NCBI RefSeq assembly: GCF_017562075.2 | Contig: NC_054082.1 | Span: 9,191,050-9,255,049 of the forward strand | Length of the DNA: 64,000 nt | Source: Anopheles merus | Lineage: Eukaryota; Arthropoda; Insecta; Diptera; Culicidae | Reading direction: 5' to 3' | In this document: positions 24,871 through 39,094 of the stretch, piece by piece | Layout: every line of letters starts with the position of its first letter | Position numbering within the stretch: the stretch's first letter is position 1 | Notes under the pieces: generated by a model | The model's database searches: none | Seen by the model: the letters and a program-made list of their open reading frames with translations, nothing else | What the model was told of the DNA's origin: nothing | Program-made: the position numbers and the translations under genes

Positions 24871-27800
24871 TACTTCTGAAATTGAGGACTTGGTTGTAAA
24901 AAATACGAGTTTTATATCACATAGGGCATAATATGGTTGGAAGTTACAAAGATCAGCAAATTTTATCGCGTGTAAAAAGTTTGTTTCCTAGTTAACAAGG
25001 GGCATTTATAGCTTGATTGCATGCGAAGACTGGCCACGCTACATTTTAAACGACTTCTCGTTCTCTCCTATTTTCGCTGTTTCATTTTTGTTGTTGTAAT
25101 GGATTAACAAGTTTATGCGTTTTCTTTTGATACTGTACTTCCAGCGATAAAGGTGTAGTTAAGCCTATATTTTAACCATTACTTCGGTGGCAAATCGCCG
25201 ATCAGCTTTCGCGAAGCTGATCCCGGCCAGCGAATTTATAGCGTGCGAAGGGACGGACTGCCTGCCGAACATGAACGTTAAGCTCCATCTTACAAGCGAT
25301 TTACACGGCTGACCGCTTCCGCTGATGGAACTGTACGATATGTTTCACCTTACACCGGTGGCATCAAGCTCGCAACAATTGCATCGCCCAAACCGACTAG
25401 AGAGAAGAAAAAGGAACACGCTATGCGTCCAGAAGTGCGTGCGTGAAACTGGAGCACACCACGGGCGCGTGACCTTTGGCTTCTTGCAGTCGTTGTGCGC
25501 TTTCTTTCCTTCGCCCTGCACGCGGCGGACCCGCAAACCGGTAATCCCGATCCCACATATTCCATCACGCGGGACGCGAGAATGATTTAAAGTTCAATGC
25601 AATTCATCGACCTTGCCGGTGGGTAAATGTAAAACTGCCACTGCCGCTGTCGCCGCCGATTGCCGTGTCCAATGCGATCTCGTATTTCTTTTTTTTTTTC
25701 TCTGCGCCTCCTGGGAGACGAATTTCGCCTGCACGCACACTCAGTTTTGTTTCAAGTAAAATTCTTCAAGTAGAAGAGCGAGCACGACAAAGAGAAAAGC
25801 AAAACAGCGGAAACGGAGCGGATAGTAGAATTCGCGAGAAAAATACGGTCAGATTACGCGATAACAATTAAGGATTATTACCGTGATTGTTTGATTTCTT
25901 CTTTTGCGGGCAGCCCATTAAATAACGTGCTTCCGTTAACAACACCTTGTTGTGTGCGGGTAATTGAGATAAAACGGCCCGGGGGTGCAAATTTATCGGG
26001 AAGGGGAGGTGAGGAAGCCACACACTTACCCGCCGATTAGTGGGGTGAGGAAACTTCATTCCTTGTGCGCATGCCGGTGGCGTCATTGTATTTTGATGAG
26101 AAAGAAAAAAGGATAGATTAATTTGCGATGCTTCATTCCAGGCAGCTGATCGTCCATTACAGGAGGGGAGAAAGCAAGGAAGCCCAAAATATGTAGAAAT
26201 GCTTCTATAACATTCCATGCATTGTTCCTTATCTCCCACCTGGTCCAATCATAGCTCGGTGAGTCCTTTATTTAGCTTCGTTTAACAAGATTATCGTATG
26301 TATACGATCCCTTTAATTTACGTTCGCCGACATTGCAAGGATCTGATACGGGTCTTCCCTTGCGGGCATTCTGTGGCAACACGCCGTATTACAGGCAAGG
26401 AAAATCTTTTTTCGCAATGCAAAAGATCCGACCACGCGTCCTTGCATGTCCCGCCGACCGTCTCAATCGATCCATCGTTCGATCGATCATTTCTGGGCGT
26501 GTGAGAGTCAAATCAAAACGTTTAATAATCAAACACCCTCAGCTCATATGGCGGAGTCCCCGTTCGTACGGCGTAGAGCAACGCACAAAAAAGCCACCCA
26601 TGCAAAGGCGATCGTTTTTGCTAAAGCGTTTTGAACACTCCAGAAAGTGTCCGCTGCTTCTAGAGCCTGTTTACGCGCGTGTGTGTTTGTGCGGGGTTAG
26701 ATCGCGATAAACAGCAAGGTGGAAGGTCAGCATCGAACCGGGCTTGCACCGGTTCATAACTTAATCAATTTCAATATTAACTTAACCATTATGGTCGTTG
26801 AATTATTCATCAGATTGCCGTTGTGCTCTCCGCCGCTGCAGGAGATGCTGGTAGTGGTTGCTCGCCGATGGTTGTTGGACCCGCTGCAGCCACCTTTCGC
26901 TGTGCGCCAAAGTTCTGGCAGCGAGCTGGCTCGAGAGCTGGGCTTGAGTTCGGGAACACAGGTGTGTTGCAAGCGGTTACAACGGATGGATGAAAATCTC
27001 GTTAAAATTGCATCGTCCTTTCGCTCCAAAGGCGTGGTGCGCCTTACTTGGTAGTACCACCTCCTCAGCGGTGTCTTTGCGCAGTGATGGAGGTAGAATA
27101 GTAGAATAATCAGTTTAACATTAGCCTGGTAGCCTGGCTTTAGCGTTGCACCGACTTTGCATTATTTGTAATGGTTAAGTTTAACGAGGGTAAAATTGAA
27201 CTTTTAAACAATGCGAATTGAAGGAAAACAAAATTCATTATTTATAGTAGGTATCTTCTCACGTGATAGTAGGTAGTAGGTGTATTTAACGTAATTTCGA
27301 ATGCAAGCGATTATTTTGATTGTGGCGCAAGCACTAACCTGTTGCATCGTAGAATGGCATTATTTAACATTCAGGAACTTTTCGTTCCATCGCCTCCACG
27401 GTACGGTCGAAGGTTCCTGATATCCTCTCGTGCTACTTCTTGCCAGCAGACATTAAACGAGCAGGTTGCAGGTTGGCAATTAAATGCAAACGCCGTGTCG
27501 AAACTGTCACCACCGGACGACCAAGGAGAAGCAGCAGGACCGAGCCCGGAAGACCTCATCCTACAGCGCAGCGGCGCACGGATAGCACTTCCCGCCGGCG
27601 CGCTGGGTTGGATTGATGGACGTAATCAAATTAGATGACACGAAGGAAGATGGGTTCCCTCGGCGATTGGTTTCCAGTGCCAGCGAGGACGTGGCGTTTG
27701 CCATCATGCAATATAATGCGCTGCACTGCTCGACCGAAACGCACGAAACGTCAACAGTATTCCACTGAACGCGCCACAGTTCCGCAAGCGGCATGTTGCA

Positions 27801-30800
27801 ATTGCGTTATCAAGAACACAACTTCCGTAGGCTGTGCTCGGGCTCTGGAAAGCGGGGAAAATGCCGATGAGAGCCGACCAGCACGCACGCACTCTGACTG
27901 ATGTTGGGTGTCCGCTTCAATTATGTCTACCATTTTTCATGTCAAATTTGTGCCGTTGGTTTCGGGCGGTAGCTATGTCCCACTCCATTTGTGCTCAATT
28001 GTATAATAGAGTTTCCTTTTGGTAGTAGTATACTTGTATTTTTTTTTGGGGCGTAACGAAGAGCCGTGTGAAATGTGTTGCAGGATCGAAAACGTTTCCA
28101 TGTTACATATTATTCATATTACAATCGAATGAATATCAATTATTTTGCACATAAAAGCATGCAATCGCATTTATTGGATTATGTGTTCCGCGCGTAGTGG
28201 ATGTATCTTTACAAACAACTCTTAACACACGGTCTATCCATGGTGTTTCCTGTACCGTTCTCGGTACTTTTCACTCGCGCTAGATACACATATTCTCAAG
28301 GCCATCAAAACACGGCCACAAACTCTAAGCGACCGAGCGAGCGAGCGGCAATCAGTTCTGACGTGCTGCCCGAGATCCGTAAGCAGGATAATGAAAATTT
28401 TAAAATCAAATCAAGCAATGCCCGCGCCTTCCAGCCCAACCTTAGCGAACCTTAGCATTCAGCTCTGCCCGGCTGGTGTTTAATGTGTGTGTGTATTTTT
28501 TTGCTGTACTTTTTGCGCCAAGAAGCAAACCATGCTCTGCCTGCTTTTGTTTCACTTGCGGGTTCGTCCATTCGTCCTGACGCCACGGTCTGTGATAACG
28601 CGAGCGCTTGTGCCGCGAATATATTTGCATCTCATCAGGCACGTAACCGAATTGTAATTCCACCAAGCACGGTGATGCGGCACCACGCGTAAAGCTATCA
28701 GCGCATCGTTTTTACGCTGGGACTGTGCGGAGCCTCCTGTGAAGCAACCGAGGGGTGGATAACAGCAGGAAAGGTGGTAATGATGTTGGTGGACACACCC
28801 ACCGTCTAATGACGAATAGAACGATCATTTGGGTGGGATTGTCGTTCGTCGTGTGCCGGCGGGTTGTGCGGAATTCTAATTGCATCTCCTCGCAATCTCC
28901 GGTCAACGTGCTGTTGCGGAAGGTTTTTTTTCGGCGTTGCGGACGCAGCACAGTTTGCATACGTAAGTTGGATGCTGCTCGTAGGCGAACGAACGGTGCG
29001 AAACGTAATTATGCTCTTCGTTAGTGTGTGTGTGTGTGTGTAAACAGGGACACGTGATGTTTATCGAATCTAGCAAACAAACATCTAGAAAAGAAAGGGA
29101 GAGTGAGAGATCGACTATGCATTTTTAAGATTTTAGTAGGAATGTTTTGTTCACGTGCCATCCAAAATTGTTTTTTTATCAAAGATACTTATCGATCGCC
29201 AGATAAGCTTAATTTGGTATAACAGCCGCTGCTTTTGGACAGCTTGAACCGATCATTCTGCTAAGTTTTGCATTTGCTGGAACTATAATAAACAAAGTAA
29301 TTCAGCTCCTATCATCTTCCAATAATCTTGAAGCGCCTTCTTGCACCGTACCAAACCCAATCCAGCTGAATGCGGTTCTGTGATCTTCAAGGGTACGACC
29401 GACCGGGCTTCTCTTAGATTGATACCGCAGCTGAAGGGCAGCGAAGAAATTCTATACCCTGTTGCCTAACACTTTGTGGCGTTGTACGGCCTTGAGCGGG
29501 GGAAGTTGGATTTTTCTCCGTAGCCTTTTTAATGCCTAATGGAATGAAAACAACACCCGAACGTCCTTATCCACTCTCGGTTGCGGGAGACACAATTACA
29601 CCGAAAGCAAGTTTACAAACCCTTCCAACGTGTATGCCCTCCGTGCGGCCGTTCAACCCTGTTATACATAGCAGCAGCATAGGGTCGTTTTACATGGCGA
29701 TGAACTCTGAAAACTATCGCATCGCATATACGCACCCCAAGACCCGTAAGCACATCCATCTCCGAAGAACCGTCCCCGGGGACAGGTTTGTTTGCTTCTT
29801 GCTTCGCGTTTGTCTGCTGCTTTCATTTTCGCACTGATGACAAATCAGTACTTTTAAGACGATTCAGCGCCCACATGCGTGCGTTTCGAAGGAAGGACGA
29901 CGAATAATTCTTTATTGAATGTAAATTATCCACCGCGGTAACGATGCCATGCGATGATGGGGTTGATGTGCGTGCTGAAAAGAAATACAGCCAATGGTCC
30001 CATTATCGGCTACCGGAATGCCACATCCGGAAAATAATAAATTAAATGAAAAGAAAAATAGTGTCCACACACCGACTTGTAAACAACCGTACCAGAATCT
30101 CTCGACCCAGTGCTCTTGTTTGTGTCTTGCGCCTTTTCCGGTCTTTTGGGTGCTTCTGTGCCGCGATCGAACCGATTGGTGCAGGTGAATGTCGTGTGTG
30201 TTAAACCAAGAAGGAGCAAGTATGCGACTGAAAGGGGGATTTGTTCTTCCCTTAACGCTCTGTGTCGTGCTTTGTCAACAATAACTTGTTTTTATTTTGT
30301 TGTGTTTTATGGTGCTTACTGCCTGAAATTAACGCATGAATGTGCGATTGGTATGTTTGCTACATCGCTATCTCTCTCTCCAGAGCACAAGACGTGATTA
30401 ATCTGTACTTCATCAGCGACAAGCAAAAACCTAGCCCCGTCGCGAGAAGGATGATAAAATTTAATGTCCCCAATTATTTGGATCGTGTAAGACGCGTGTG
30501 TTGATGTCAGGTCCCTTTGGTGCAGCTTAAGAGCACCTTCAACCTTGTTTATGTGTTCCAACAATTTAAAATATTTAAAGGGAACAGAACAAAGTTAATG
30601 TCGATAAAATGCGTCACTTGTATATTCAGGATTATTGGTACGATTTTTATCATATCAAACAACATAAATGAATGTAATAAGGTGTACTGTCTATTGTCAA
30701 GAACTCACTTTCATTACGTGTACGGCGTCCCGAACCACGCCGACCGTATCGGGGCCATCGAGTCTGTTGAATTGCGTGTTGGACGAATTTTGGGTGAAAC

Positions 30801-33800
30801 ATTTTATGTTTATTTTATTCAATTCTTACTCCATTCCGCGCCCACCAGTACATAACCGATTGGCTATTACATTGTTTCGTACGCGTTTAGTTTGATTTCG
30901 CCCTGCAACAACACTGTCGATGTTACAAGACATCAAACCCGCGCACACCCGTACACACAGTCAGCGGCGGGTACAGAGCCTGCCTGCCCAGATCCGATCC
31001 AATCTAGATCGAAATAAATTGAAATTGATCGTTACCGACGAGTACGACCCCGTCGCGCACACACCACCAATACGAAGCGAGGTGGATCGAGTACTACGAA
31101 CTCCTCCAGTCACTGTGGCGGGAGGAACAGTTTTTCCACCCCATGTCGTCGATGTGCAGCAGTTTGTTGGCAAACGTGCCGCTGACAGCGAACAAGCATG
31201 AGTGCTGTTAGCGCGCGCACATTGGGCTTGTTGCGTTTCAGGTTGTGGCTCGATGATCGTACGCAAGGTTCACGCGATCGTAAATCGTCCACTGCACCGC
31301 GAAGAGATCTCTCGTGCAGGTCAGTTTTACACCCCGTGCAGCTGAAATCCATCGTTTTGGGACGCTTTTTGCAATTGGAAGAATCGATGGAATGGTGGGA
31401 AGAGCACAACAACAAAAATGGCTGGAAACGATCGTTTGTTCTGCAAGAATTATGCTGCGAGCGGTCGTGGTCGTGGCGTCTGTAAGACAAGTTTATGATT
31501 TCCGTTCAATTAATTCTCGAAACCAATCCGGCTCGGGATGGGATGATGGAAAATTGGCCCTTTCAAGCAGCAGGAAGAGATGGGACACGAACCCATTAAA
31601 AAATAGAGCAAAAGTCAATGTCAAATGTTGAACTTCAAACCCGCGCGGAGTAGAAGACCTAGGAAGAAGCTGTAGACTTGATTTATTTTTTCAGTCACAG
31701 CAGTTCCATATTTCTCTTCTTCTCTCTTGTACGTCTTTTTTATCGCTTTCTATCTCACCCATTTTCAGCGTTGAGCGGATCAAATTTGCTTCGTGGTCAC
31801 GTGGAGGATCCACGGCGCAGCGTCCAAGCGTCCAGTAACGCGCTAGAACTCGTCCCAGACTGCTGTCGGGTACTTCAATGTCGGTCGTCTAAGAGGAGGT
31901 GGTTCGTTGTCTGCGGTGGTGTCACTCGCGGAGGGGGAGCACTGTGGTTCCAGCTCTGCAGCCGGTGGTGGTGGTCCGCACACCGCAGGTTGATAATGCC
32001 TTGAACTTGGATTGTTTTTCTTCGCCATCACCTCCCACCCCTAACGCTCCCCCAGGCATCGTCCATCTTGATCATCGTCAGAAGCGTATGAGCGATGGCC
32101 AACCGGAAGGCTTTCGGGCGACCGCGGTCAGGGACGGCTTTCCTGTCCGCCGGTTGATACGATTAATTGAAGCGAAATTGTTTTGACAATCGTGCATACC
32201 CATCGGCGTCGAGAGTGGGGCAAACTTGACCGAAAGAGGAAGATAAATACCCAATAGAAGGGAAAAAGAGCACGTCTGCTCTACTCCAGATGTGTTGTTT
32301 GACAAAGATGTATGCGTGACTAAGTGGGTGAGCGTAAGAATACATTATTGCTGCCCCCAAGAGCAAGTCGATCGCTTGGAATACGGAATTTATGAGCCAC
32401 AGTGTTGCAGTTTATAATGCTGCCAGCGCGGTGCTTAAAGTTGATGTTTATGGACCATGGCTTGCGAACCGATCTTAAAGGCCGATGCTGTTTGTTCGAA
32501 GATATTGCTCCTATGTTTAGTCAGATGTTTGATTAGAATGATTTATTGGTGGAATAAAATGAAAACCTCTATCGGTGTTCAGTTTCAGGGGGGACGCTTT
32601 CAAGTCCCGCGCTGTGAAGCTTTAAACGAGTCATGGGAATTAATCATATCGAGGAAGCATGATCAAAATCATTGACCTTATGGTTTTCGCTCACCAGAAA
32701 CGTTTGCCTTGTTTGCGGCGCTTTTGCTGAGCAAACCGTCTTAAATGCATCCTTGAACCTGCTGTCTGTCACAAACGGCACAAGCAGCGCAACCAGCATG
32801 ATGGTGAAAGACTGATCCGCCAAAATGGCGCTTTACTGAGAGATTAGTTGACGTGTCCAAAGCTCACACACTACTTTGGCATAAACCGTGCCGGAAAGCT
32901 TATCGGTACAAAATTCACACGTCTTCGTCGTTCTGAATAATGAAAGCATGAGTAAGATAAAACAACTCTTCTCCTGCTCTTGTACCGTCTCCAACCCATT
33001 CGTTGTCCAATTCAAACGTCCAATAATCAAAAGCCGCAAGTGTTGCGCTTCCGGGTCACAGACACACTGGCTGTCAGTTCCGAACTGGAGCGCGCGCGCG
33101 CAAAGGCGATCTCGAGAAGCTCGAGAGGCAGGAAGGGAAAGATGCTAACCGCAATCCACCGGCTCCACCGGTTCCGACATTCCGAACAAAGCCGCTCTGC
33201 TCCGGATCTGGCCTGAGTCTGGGCTGACTGCGACGCCCGGGCAAGGAAAGGGCACTGAATTGAATCGCAAGTGATAAAAAGGGGTCCCTCGGTAGGGGGG
33301 CAACGACGAGGGTAACAGCGAGTCGCGGGTTTAGTACTATTGTTTGGCTAGGTGGCTGGTATAATCATATGCAAATCGTATACATCCCCGTTCCGGCGCG
33401 AGTGACACAGACACACACGCGCGCACAGACGCACTCTGTGGCATACATTAATAAATCGATTTGTTCCGCGGGATGTCGGCACATTTGCCCGGGGGGGAAG
33501 GTGGGGTGCTGATGCGTATGAGCGTGTCTTGTCTCTGTGTAAACTGTTGCGAAGAGATGCTGTTAGTGTGGCGAGCAATTGCTACCAGCAGACGAATGAA
33601 AAAAAGTCGTCCCAGACGGCGAAACGAGTTAAAGTTTTGCCGCTGTGTGGGCCGCGAGAAATTTAACCTGCTGCGTGCGCGTGACCCTGGCAACGTTTCA
33701 TTCCGGTAACAAAATGCGGCTTCAGGCGGTGGGGACTGTTAGTGGAGTGCAGGAAGAAGAAGTTTATTCTTTGTCGTATTTAACAAGGGCCCAAGAAAGT

Positions 33801-34780
33801 CCAGTCTGAAATCACGAACCCTTGTCCTGCTCGTTGGCCCAGCACGATTCATACCATTAAACGGAAGAATTGGGAAGCGTCTTCTTCCGGAGCAACTTTG
33901 TTTGAGTAGGAATTTCCTGGGCACTGCAGAAATCTTTCCCTTTCCATGAAGGAATTTTCCTCCTTTTATCTCGCTTGTAAATGTCCTGTTGCCTGGCATC
34001 GTAAATAAATGGCCGACGCTTCCGATACGCTCAAATGTACTTTTGATGTCGGTTTTAATTGACTAGCTTGTTCGAATTTGATAAGGTACACATAGACACA
34101 GTCAGGCACCTGACCGTGGTCGTGGTTGTAGGTGGTCCCTTTCTTCAGCTACGCATGTCGGCCGTGTGCTGCTCCTGTCCATTTAAAGCGATCGAAACGA
34201 CCTTTCACTCCCGTGTAATTGAGTGCCACGATCTCAAGGATGCACACAGGTTTGCCCGTTGTCGTGCGGCGTATAAATTGTAATAAAAAAAAACCTTTCC
34301 CAGATTACACAGGAATAATCCTCCAAAAAGGTACGACTACGGCCTCACAATGTTGAACACCTCCAAGATACGGATCAGCAGACACTTAATGTCACAGCAA
34401 TTAATCATTAACAAGCGCAGCGGACGCGGCAGGCAGGCTCTCTGTGTCTTCCCCATTATCCGCGCAGGAGGTTCCTCGGAGTTTCCATCCGGACCGCGTG
34501 GTTCCGGAAGGGTACTTGACCACCGATCTGGCCCGATGATACTACGATCCACTATCGATCTGCTCGATCAGTCGACGAGTGATTCCTCATCGCAGCAAGT
34601 GCTCGATCGATTATGTGTTGCGGCAGTTCCGGAGCTGCGCTGGTACGAATGATGAAGTCATGCCTGCACTTAGTCCTCGTGCGGTACAGATCTCAGACTG
34701 TTTGCTGTGCACAAAGTGCTCTAGCAAGGTTTTCCGGGCAGCAAACGACATTGGAGACCTTGCGTAGGCGAGTCGTAAGG
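24871..34780 (+). other. Long intron, no supported gene
   Basis: About 10 kb without an exon that I can support on either strand. It includes a 9-bp perfect hairpin GATCAGCTT-TCGCG-AAGCTGATC (25200-25222), a T10-11 run at about 25690, short GT tracts (about 28484 and 29024-29041) and a GTAAGT at 28962 lacking a paired acceptor. Composition alternates between GC-rich segments with long chance frames and AT-rich segments (about 27080-27360 and 28020-28200). Confidence 0.35.
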
Positions 34781-34781
34781 G

Positions 34782-34813
<32 letters not shown>

Positions 34814-34818
34814 AAAAA
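34781..34818. repeat. (GA)n microsatellite followed by an A-run
   Basis: About 14 GA units run into about 10 A, then CACACGC. It is a GAGA-type sequence. Confidence 0.85.
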
Positions 34819-36650
34819 CACACGCAGTCAACACAATCACAACCGCGCGCAGCTCCATTCTTCAACTTCTAGCGCTGACAGTTCTAGTCAGTCTCAAATG
34901 TTGACCGTATTTCTAGGCCGTGTGTCACGTTGCGGTGCGTGGTGTGCCTGTAAGCGTTGCTGTCATATTTTTGTTTGATCAAGGATGTGTTCCAACAGCT
35001 TAAAAAGTGCTACTGCCGGTCCGGTTTAGCAACTAATCAAGTGTTTGGCGGATCATATTTGAATTAAAGTCAGATTAGTGTGCAGTGTGGAAGTCGTTGC
35101 TCTCTGTCCAGTTGAGATTGTCAATTCAATGCTATTTGTCCAGGCTGTTGTTCCTTAATAGTATGGTTCCAGTTCATTTCTTGTTTTTGTTTTGTCGTCT
35201 TTTTCTACCTCAATGCACCCTAACCAATCTTACCGTGGGATAGGATTTTTCTCCAAACATTCACTACTTCTGGACAGTTCAGACACAGTTCAACAAACCG
35301 TTAGTATGCAGAACTCCGCGACACTACTACTGCGTGAAATCCGTTTTACTGCTACCATTCACAAACAACGGCAACCCTCCCTCGGTACAGGTATGAAGTT
35401 GCTATGTCCCGCCCGTCTACACAGTTCACCAAAGCGAACAGTTACGCGGCAAGAAATCGATTGACCAGCGCACCAAATTTGAAACAATTTTGTTGTCGCT
35501 GCTCGCAGACCCCCCACCGCCCTTCGCCACATTGTCCTGTTAACCGTTGCAAAACGGCACCCAGTTTGCGTTTGCAATCATGAGCTCATTGATTTGAGTT
35601 CGATTATTTATGGGGAACGTGAACGATGTATGCCCGTTGCTCCATTAAAACCCCGCTGACATAATTATGGCTGGCCCAGTTAGTAGCGATACCTCGTGCG
35701 CCTGTCGGTGGTGTAATTTTCATTCTATTTTATGACAAATTTTACACCCTCATACAGTCAGCGTCCGTTGCGTTGGAACTGAACGCTCGCGCAGCAAGGT
35801 GAACAACGCGCAAACTGATCGGCGTTTCGCCTCCATTGGCTTTGATTTAGTTTACTTTCAGGGATTGATGTTTTCTTTGGGAAATAAAACTTATAGGTAA
35901 GGTATGTAAAGGTATATTATTAACAAACGCTATACACTTTTTTTTATACAAAAAATGTTTTACAACGGAGCAATCAAATGAAACTGCTATAGTCGTCTAT
36001 AGGACACCTGTATAAACATGATTAATGATGTGATATCGTTTGAACGATTTCAATGTTCATACCAACTCAACTAAAGAACACAAGAGGAGCAAAAAGATTA
36101 CACCAACATCCATGTAACATCCACACATGGCGACGCTATTGTTTTTGGTACAAATACCTCTCTTTACCACTAATATACCGATGATGTGCAAATGTTATAT
36201 TTTGCCAATGCATGTCAGCAATACTTTGTAACCGCCATTGAAGAGTGTCGCACTTGTGAGGTGGCGAGAGACATCCCGCACTGTTCCCAACAATTCCCAC
36301 TCCCACAGAAAAGTGGTAAAAGCGACGAGGAAAAGGAAGGAATTATCATCCCAGACCGTGTTTGAACAGCTGCCCCACTCTGTGTGCAATCGATTCTATT
36401 TGCGCACTCGTGTAACATTGCTTCATTTATGAATATCGTCAGCTCGGCAACGGCGAGCGACGAGAAGAGTCGGCGAAAAGAATGGTAATGCAGTGCGGGG
36501 CGCTTCTTTTTTTTTGTTGCACAGCTTCCTGATGGTGGGTCTCTTCCGTTCAACCGGTTGATTGGAATGATTGATTGGCCACAGCGATGTTGACTGATGA
36601 GCCCCATCGGGAATGAGATACGTATTTGTCACCGTTTCCCTTTCCATCAA

Positions 36651-36676
36651 TACACACACACATACATATACACATG
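36651..36676. repeat. (CA)n/(TACA) microsatellite
   Basis: ACACACACAC followed by interrupted TACATATACACATG. Confidence 0.7.
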
Positions 36677-37112
36677 TGGCCTCACATGCTTGCTCGATCA
36701 AATAAGACGCACTTGTCGGGAAATTGCAATTGCTGCCAACTACAGTACGAGAGAGATTCTGTTGGAATAGGCGATGTGTGGGGCACATATTTCGAGCTAC
36801 GGCTACGCTTCTGCCGCGAAGGCAACGTGAAATGACAACGCGTGGAAGATGATCGTTACATTTCTCTTCTGTTTGCAAAATATTGACGTACATGGAAGCG
36901 TTGCGGATGTAACACGTGCTCAGATGAAAAAAAAAATCGTGCAAAGAAGTGCTGCAACTTCAATCAACCACGAGGATATTGAGGATATTAAAGGCGTATT
37001 CTCTTTCTACGGACTACTGGATTATAATAATATTCAAAAAATACATCAATGGCACTAGTGCATCAACATGTTGCCGTTTTAATGATCTCTCATTGAAACA
37101 AGCTTCCTTCAT

Positions 37113-37150
37113 AAACTTTGAGGTGTTCATTGAAACTTTGAGGTGTTCAT
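37113..37150. repeat. Two-copy 18-bp tandem duplication, period 20
   Basis: AAACTTTGAGGTGTTCAT occurs at 37113-37130 and again, identically, at 37133-37150, separated by TG. It is a recent local duplication in AT-rich intron. Confidence 0.85.
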
Positions 37151-37801
37151 AATTATTCTCCAAACCGCCTTCGAGCTTACACTTTCAATTGGACGATATT
37201 TGTTTTTAACGATATTTGATGTACAATATTTGTACTTAACGACAGCGTGGGTAATTTGCAAGTACGTACAGCAGATACGTTGGAATAAAACTCATTAATC
37301 GCTTACAGGAACTCATTACTGTGACAGCATTAGCACGAGAAATTGCAATTTAGGACCATTTAACCCCATCATGCGCCGCATGCTCTCCTGATGCTCTCCT
37401 CTGCCCTGTCATCTGTCGTACTTGCCGATCCATTAGAAAAAGATATCTCGCCATTACAACAGACACACACGTTCTCACCCTTCAGCACTTTGACACGCCA
37501 ATCCGATCCTTGATCCAAACCTCAGGCTGACCTTTTTGCAAACTATTCGCGTTCGTGCTGCCATCGCGAGTCCTCCACCATTAAAAGTTCTAGCACAACG
37601 TGCGCACAAGGACGCACCAGCAGCAGTGTGGGCAGTGTGTAAAAGAATTGAACGGGGAGGAATTTCTGCACCCTTCCCTCTTGTAAAGGAATTGCCACGC
37701 ACAATATTCGCGCCATGCGGCTCCACAACAGCACACGCCAATGCTAACAACATAATCATCGGTGAGCATCATGGGTGCGCGTGGAGCTGCGTGGATCATG
37801 C

Positions 37802-37829
37802 TGTGCGTGCGTGCGTGCGTGCGTGCGTG
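37802..37829. repeat. (TGCG)n tetranucleotide repeat
   Basis: About six GTGC/TGCG units followed by GTGTGG. Confidence 0.85.
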
Positions 37830-39078
37830 TGTGGACGCAAAGGGCTCCAAGAACGGGTACGACAGCATTGAAGGAACTAGAGCTCCTGCCGAGAAAAAGT
37901 TGGGAGCGCCTTCCAGCATCCCGTCTTCGTCGGCGCTCAATCGTGTCATTACCGTCCGTCTGTAATCGTCAGTTTGACTGATTGCTCGCACATTACCATA
38001 ATTGATAATTTGATCGTATGTTCTATAAATCCCCCCCTTCCTTCCCCCGGTGTGATGGCGCCTTCGCTAAGCACGCACCCTGCTCCCGGCCGCTGTTTCG
38101 GTACAGGCGGCGATGTAAATGGTAACTTAATTTATGTTATTAATGTCCTCGTCCGCTACGAGCTATCGAGAGTCTGATACGAGGAGGAGGAATGGGGGAA
38201 TTGTAGCCTGCGAGCATTAATCTTCCAGCAGATATGACTCGCTCTTGGACGGAGCGTTGTGTGACTTCAATGCTCATGCCACTCCGATACCTACCACACG
38301 TTTGTCCAACGGCAGCAGCGGTAACTTCCGTCTGGATTTGTACTTTGTTTCGGGGCGGTTTCATCTAACCCTGTGTAAGACCCCCGCCTAGCTGGGGAAG
38401 TAAAAAAAAAGATGAAGTAAAAATAGATTACACCCCGTTCGGCGTGCATTTCCGAGCTCTAGTGCCCGTCCGGTGCTCGGTCCTTCCGGTGCTGAGAGAA
38501 GCAGCACACACAGTCACAGTGTATCAAGGTTTCCGGTTCCCCTGGAGCTGTGTGTTTCGCTCGCTTTTGGGGAGTAGTACAGTATTGGTGCGTTGCACTC
38601 CACTACCTGTCCTCGTGTGGGGCATTTGCACTCCAGTCTCCGTTCCAGTATCGCATCAAAGCGCTCACGAAGCAGTTACTCGGTGTTGGATCCCGGCTGG
38701 CGGTGCGCTTATGATTGCTGTCGATTGTACACTATCTAACCTTTCCTCCCATCCCCGTTCCATTGGTCTCTCTAGGGTGCAAACGGGATGGGGAATAAAC
38801 GCCCTAAAGTCCTCGCAAACTAGCAAGTGTGTGTCGCCCAACTGGGCAAAGAGGTAGTATCGTACGAAATAGACCGCCACGCAAGCAGCAGGTGGTGGGA
38901 TGGTAGTTGGAGGAAGCACGTCGCCATGTGTTCCGCCCGGTGACCTTATGACCGACCTGTCTCTCCTAGACTGCTGTCGTGTGTTGGCTATCCTTTTCCG
39001 TCTGTGTGCTTTGGTCACATCACATGGGGTTCGCGCTCTAGCTTGCGCATGCCCTTTGCCTGTTGGAGTGTGTGCTAG

Positions 39079-39094
39079 TGCGCGCGCGCGCGCG
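39079..39094. repeat. (GC)n run
   Basis: Eight alternating GC units preceded by TGTGCTAGT; a Z-DNA-prone sequence. Confidence 0.75.

Noticed and set aside
35862..35896. 35-nt possible micro-exon
   Set aside because: Both splice motifs exist, but the flanking sequence is AT-rich intron. Chance AG/GT pairs at this spacing are common in 64 kb.
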